Shown here: positions 62,901 through 64,000 of the stretch, in pieces | Numbering within the stretch: the stretch's first letter is position 1 | Layout: each line of letters begins with the position of its first letter | DNA from: Dendrolimus kikuchii | Lineage: Eukaryota; Arthropoda; Insecta; Lepidoptera; Lasiocampidae | Length of the DNA: 64,000 nucleotides | Direction: 5' to 3' | NCBI GenBank assembly: GCA_019925095.2 | Contig: CM034408.1 | Location: 4,403,001 to 4,467,000 of the forward strand | Notes under the pieces: generated by a model | Told to the model about the DNA's origin: nothing | Databases searched by the model: none | What the model saw: the letters and a program-made list of their open reading frames with translations, nothing else | Made by a program: the position numbers and the translations under genes

Positions 62901-64000
62901 TTTAAATAAACTAGCGGATTGCTGGCAGTAAAAATTCATGCTAATGTACAAATATAAATAAAGGAAGCTTACAAACATATCATCACACACATTTCCTATA
63001 GAGTTATCTATCTGTTTAGCTTTGTTTGCTACACTCATTCCTATTAAATCTTATACTAATATATAAAGCTGAACAGTTTGTTTGTTTAAACGCACTAATC
63101 TCAGGAACTACTGGTCTAATTTGAAAAATTCTTTCAGTGTTGGATAGCCCATTTATCGAGGAAGGCTATAGGCTATATATCATCACACTAAGACCAATAG
63201 GAGCGGAGCAGCTATGAAAAATGTTTCAAAATCAGGGGGCTTTGAAAACAAATTCCACGCGGATGGTGTCGCAGGCACAGCTAGTGTTTAAATATTCCTA
63301 TTAAATGGGAATGAGTGTAATGTAGCCACTAATCACTAATATGATTTTATTTGAACAGGCCCCAATCCCGTCCCGATTCAAAATAAAAAAGTATTTTCCA
63401 TAAAAACCCACATTTTCATAGGTACTTGTGGCTGGTTCACCAATTGTTAGAAAGAAGACACAAGAGTACACTTATAAGGTATTTATTGCACTGACTCCAA
63501 CTGACATACAGACCTATACCTATTATATAAAAGTAGCTAACACTTACCCAATTCGCTGGGCATCATTAAAAAATTATATTTTTAATTACAATCAAATATA
63601 TATAGGCTATGTCACTCAAGAATAATGTAGCTTTCTACTTGTCAAAGAATTTTTACAATCAGTTCAGTAGTTCAAGAGCTTACTTCCTACAAACAAACTG
63701 ACAAGCTTTACCTCTTTATAATATTAGTATAGATAAGTGTATCCTGACTGTTAGCTAGAGACTATGTATCTTCACTTGCATGCTCTTGGTGCACATCTTT
63801 TGCTTCATCTGCTAATCTCTCATACATACATTTATTTGAGATGCTTTTAAAAGACAGTTCAGAATGGATAATATCACTTACAGTAAATAAAGCCCAACTC
63901 AAAGCAGAGTAGCCTCCTCCATGTAATGTGACAATCCGTGGTCTCTCTGGGTGATCAGGCTCAGCTGATAAATATACCCTGAAGGTTCCACCATCAGTTT
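54499..64000 (-). CDS. PPME1: Protein phosphatase methylesterase 1 (PPME1/PME-1), 9 exons, N-terminus beyond the window
   Basis: Alpha/beta-hydrolase that removes the methyl ester from the C-terminal leucine of the PP2A catalytic subunit; acts in nucleus and cytosol. Minus-strand exons: 64000-63882 (partial), 62880-62771, 61696-61539, 60233-60143, 59317-59252, 58466-58281, 57414-57257, 56188-56124, 54600-54499. Every border is AG/GT and the phases agree, giving about 351 residues; the human enzyme has 386, so only the N-terminal few dozen are outside. Visible: oxyanion-hole LHGGG, RGHGETKV, nucleophile VGHSMGGAIAV, acid region VIDVVEG, GWFKGLS, LTVGQMQGKFQMQVL, and CGHAVHED with the catalytic histidine. 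Ends WGTPGC-stop, like the family C-terminus. No defect seen. Confidence 0.97.
55009..55467. repeat. 27-bp minisatellite, 17 units
   Basis: Unit AGGATGGGATAGGTGGAC plus GGGATAAAA. Units 3-5 recur as units 8-10 with the same private variants, giving a 5-unit (135-bp) higher-order step. It lies in the last PPME1 intron. Confidence 0.96.
55751..56052 (-). mobile_element. SINE A copy in PPME1 intron
   Basis: T-rich left end and full body; the sense 5' end stops at TGCACAAACAG, near the splice donor of the exon at 56124. Confidence 0.88.
56124..56188 (-). CDS. PPME1: PPME1 exon with catalytic histidine
   Basis: Acceptor TGTTTCAG, donor GTGACA. Encodes KFQMQVLARCGHAVHEDTPG then E. Confidence 0.96.
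56189..57078. other. PPME1 intron, AT-rich, no feature seen
   Basis: No repeat from the families described here until the SINE A fragment at 57079. Confidence 0.5.
57079..57230 (+). mobile_element. SINE A fragment
   Basis: From CACCATAAGAACCTTGTGTT to the A-rich CTGCAATAAAAAATT end, with an internal deletion. It ends 27 bases from the PPME1 exon 57257-57414. Confidence 0.85.
57257..57414 (-). CDS. PPME1: PPME1 exon
   Basis: Acceptor ATCTCCAG, donor GTATAT. Encodes YRWRIDLSQTEQHWAGWFKG, LSGAFLSVGAPRLLLLASID and RELTVGQMQ, the strongly conserved C-terminal half. Confidence 0.96.
57715..57860. repeat. Half copy of the foldback MITE seen at 47846
   Basis: AAACTACGTTTTAACGG, AAACGCGGTAATTTATTTGA, ATTCCGACGTTTTAGCC and GCGATCACGGA in the same order. 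Confidence 0.8.
58034..58126. repeat. Inverted repeat, 29-bp arms with one mismatch
   Basis: AAATTGTCAATCAAGTTGG at 58044-58062 pairs exactly with 58097-58115. The pairing continues outward through AAATAAAAA/TTTTTATTT after one mismatch. Confidence 0.93.
58281..58466 (-). CDS. PPME1: PPME1 exon, acidic variable region
   Basis: Acceptor AATTTCAG, donor GTAAGC. Encodes CETGLLATNEVESYVAQGDS, then a low-conservation stretch with EEPDMDVEDHPP. The human enzyme has a different acidic insert at the same place, so this is a fast-evolving loop. Confidence 0.92.
58495..58805 (+). mobile_element. SINE A copy in PPME1 intron
   Basis: Begins CCGTGTGGGAACGGAGAAAT about 30 bases from the splice acceptor of the exon 58281-58466 and ends in an A-rich tail. 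Opposite to PPME1. Confidence 0.9.
58815..59103 (+). mobile_element. 5'-truncated LINE 3' end
   Basis: Follows the SINE tail after about 10 bases. Encodes [19 protein letters not shown] to KEASEV, then a stop, then the usual end and TATG tail. Confidence 0.9.
59175..59212 (-). repeat. SINE A 5'-end fragment
   Basis: AGAAATTGTATTCTTTCTCC and TTCCTGCATGGATA only. Confidence 0.7.
59252..59317 (-). CDS. PPME1: PPME1 exon
   Basis: Acceptor GATTTGCAG, donor GTGAGT. Encodes VRSGQVRNVDSAKVSMPSQI then V. Confidence 0.95.
   Translation of the reverse strand, partial: CAKWTSEECRFSQSVNAQPNC
59547..60072 (+). mobile_element. Solo LTR, second copy, expanded by (TA)n
   Basis: Same family as 23015-23501 (GGCCTATTGTTGTATTGTGA, GAGCGATAATCACAAGCGAA, AGCATTTTAATTCGACTC). 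TGTTAC start, GAAACA end, ATAT on both sides. A (TA)n/(TG) tract at 59886-60003 lies inside it. Confidence 0.85.
59886..60003. repeat. (TA)n microsatellite with TG interruptions
   Basis: Lies within the solo LTR at the place where the other copy has a short unique sequence. Confidence 0.95.
60143..60233 (-). CDS. PPME1: PPME1 exon
   Basis: Acceptor TTTTTAAG, donor GTAAAT. Encodes TAMDALASMQSFLRSRPTHF, then KSIEHAIEW. Confidence 0.96.
60335..60515. repeat. Degenerate tandem repeat, ~25-30 bp unit
   Basis: About six variants of ATATCACATTGAATAAGG plus TTTTA. In a PPME1 intron. Confidence 0.8.
61048..61360 (-). mobile_element. SINE A copy in PPME1 intron
   Basis: T-run, complete body, sense 5' end at TCCTGCACGGATA. 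Same strand as PPME1. Confidence 0.92.
61539..61696 (-). CDS. PPME1: PPME1 exon with nucleophile serine
   Basis: Acceptor GCTTTTCAG, donor GTGATT. Encodes DVEQVLHKIFSSELPPLILV, GHSMGGAIAVKTAHL and GIAVIDVVE. Confidence 0.97.
61740..62770. other. PPME1 intron with possible repeat relic at 62110-62330
   Basis: On minus, 62110-62330 shows a quasi-coding stretch (AWQQQEESMCECGLPPSVLA) and CTTGCTTGCCATCAGCAGTG, which looks like a repeat end but is not recognised. 62535-62640 resembles a family D end. Confidence 0.35.
62771..62880 (-). CDS. PPME1: PPME1 exon
   Basis: Acceptor TTTTTTTCAG, donor GTAGAA. Encodes EEITSMIHCQVVSMDVRGHG, then ETKVTDSDDLCIDTLV. Confidence 0.95.
63040..63290 (+). repeat. 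LINE-tail relic (family D type)
   Basis: TTATACTAATATATAAAGCT, TCAGGAACTACTGGTCTAAT and GATGGTGTCGCAGGCACAGC in the family order. Confidence 0.7.
63590..63740 (+). repeat. LINE-tail relic (family D)
   Basis: TATAGGCTATGTCACTCAAG, TCTACTTGTCAAAGAATTTT, ending CTCTTTATAATATTAGTATAG. Confidence 0.7.
63882..64000 (-). CDS. PPME1: PPME1 exon, cut by the window end
   Basis: Donor GTAAGT at 63880-63881. Encodes TDGGTFRVYLSAEPDHPERP, then RIVTLHGGGYSALSWALFT with the HGGG oxyanion loop. Confidence 0.96.

Overview
The window is nuclear DNA from an insect, almost certainly a moth or butterfly. The evidence is split-exon genes with short exons and long AT-rich introns, plus a dense load of repeats of lepidopteran type: tRNA-derived SINEs, LINE 3' ends with (TATG)n tails, a BEL/Pao element and piggyBac and MITE relics. 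No species can be named from the sequence. There are two host genes, arranged tail to tail; nearly everything else is repeat.

Gene 1 (plus strand, 17788-46602) is a MICU3-type mitochondrial calcium-uptake regulator. Eleven exons were found by joining splice sites in phase; together they encode about 415 residues with two canonical EF-hand loops and the C-terminus. The N-terminal exons (targeting sequence) were not found and probably lie before the window. Its introns hold most of the transposons, including a whole 7.0-kb BEL/Pao retrotransposon (27966-34997, TSD ATAAC) that itself carries a SINE and a frameshift. Gene 2 (minus strand, 54499 to beyond 64000) is PPME1, protein phosphatase methylesterase 1. 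Nine consecutive exons in perfect phase encode about 351 C-terminal residues, including the GHSMGG nucleophile site and the GHAVHED histidine.

Region by region: 1-1511 is a three-part LINE mosaic. 1512-8250 is repeats and AT-rich DNA. 8250-12390 is a satellite of about 24 copies of a 173-bp unit with higher-order structure. 12391-17787 is repeats. 17788-46602 is MICU3 with its introns. 46603-54498 is the shared 3' intergenic region with SINEs and three MITE/foldback elements. 54499-64000 is PPME1, with a 27-bp minisatellite, a solo LTR and SINEs in its introns.

The most frequent family (called SINE A here) is about 310 bp, has an A-tail and occurs about 15 times. A LINE with the invariant C-terminus [13 protein letters not shown] and a (TATG)n tail occurs nine times. 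The most notable structures are the in-frame LINE chimera, the satellite with 3-unit higher-order repeats, a piggyBac relic with symmetric paired palindromes, two retroposons inserted one after the other at one 12-bp target, and a foldback minisatellite hairpin in the last MICU3 intron. MICU3 (mitochondrial Ca2+ entry) and PPME1 (PP2A demethylation) have no known joint pathway; their proximity looks incidental.
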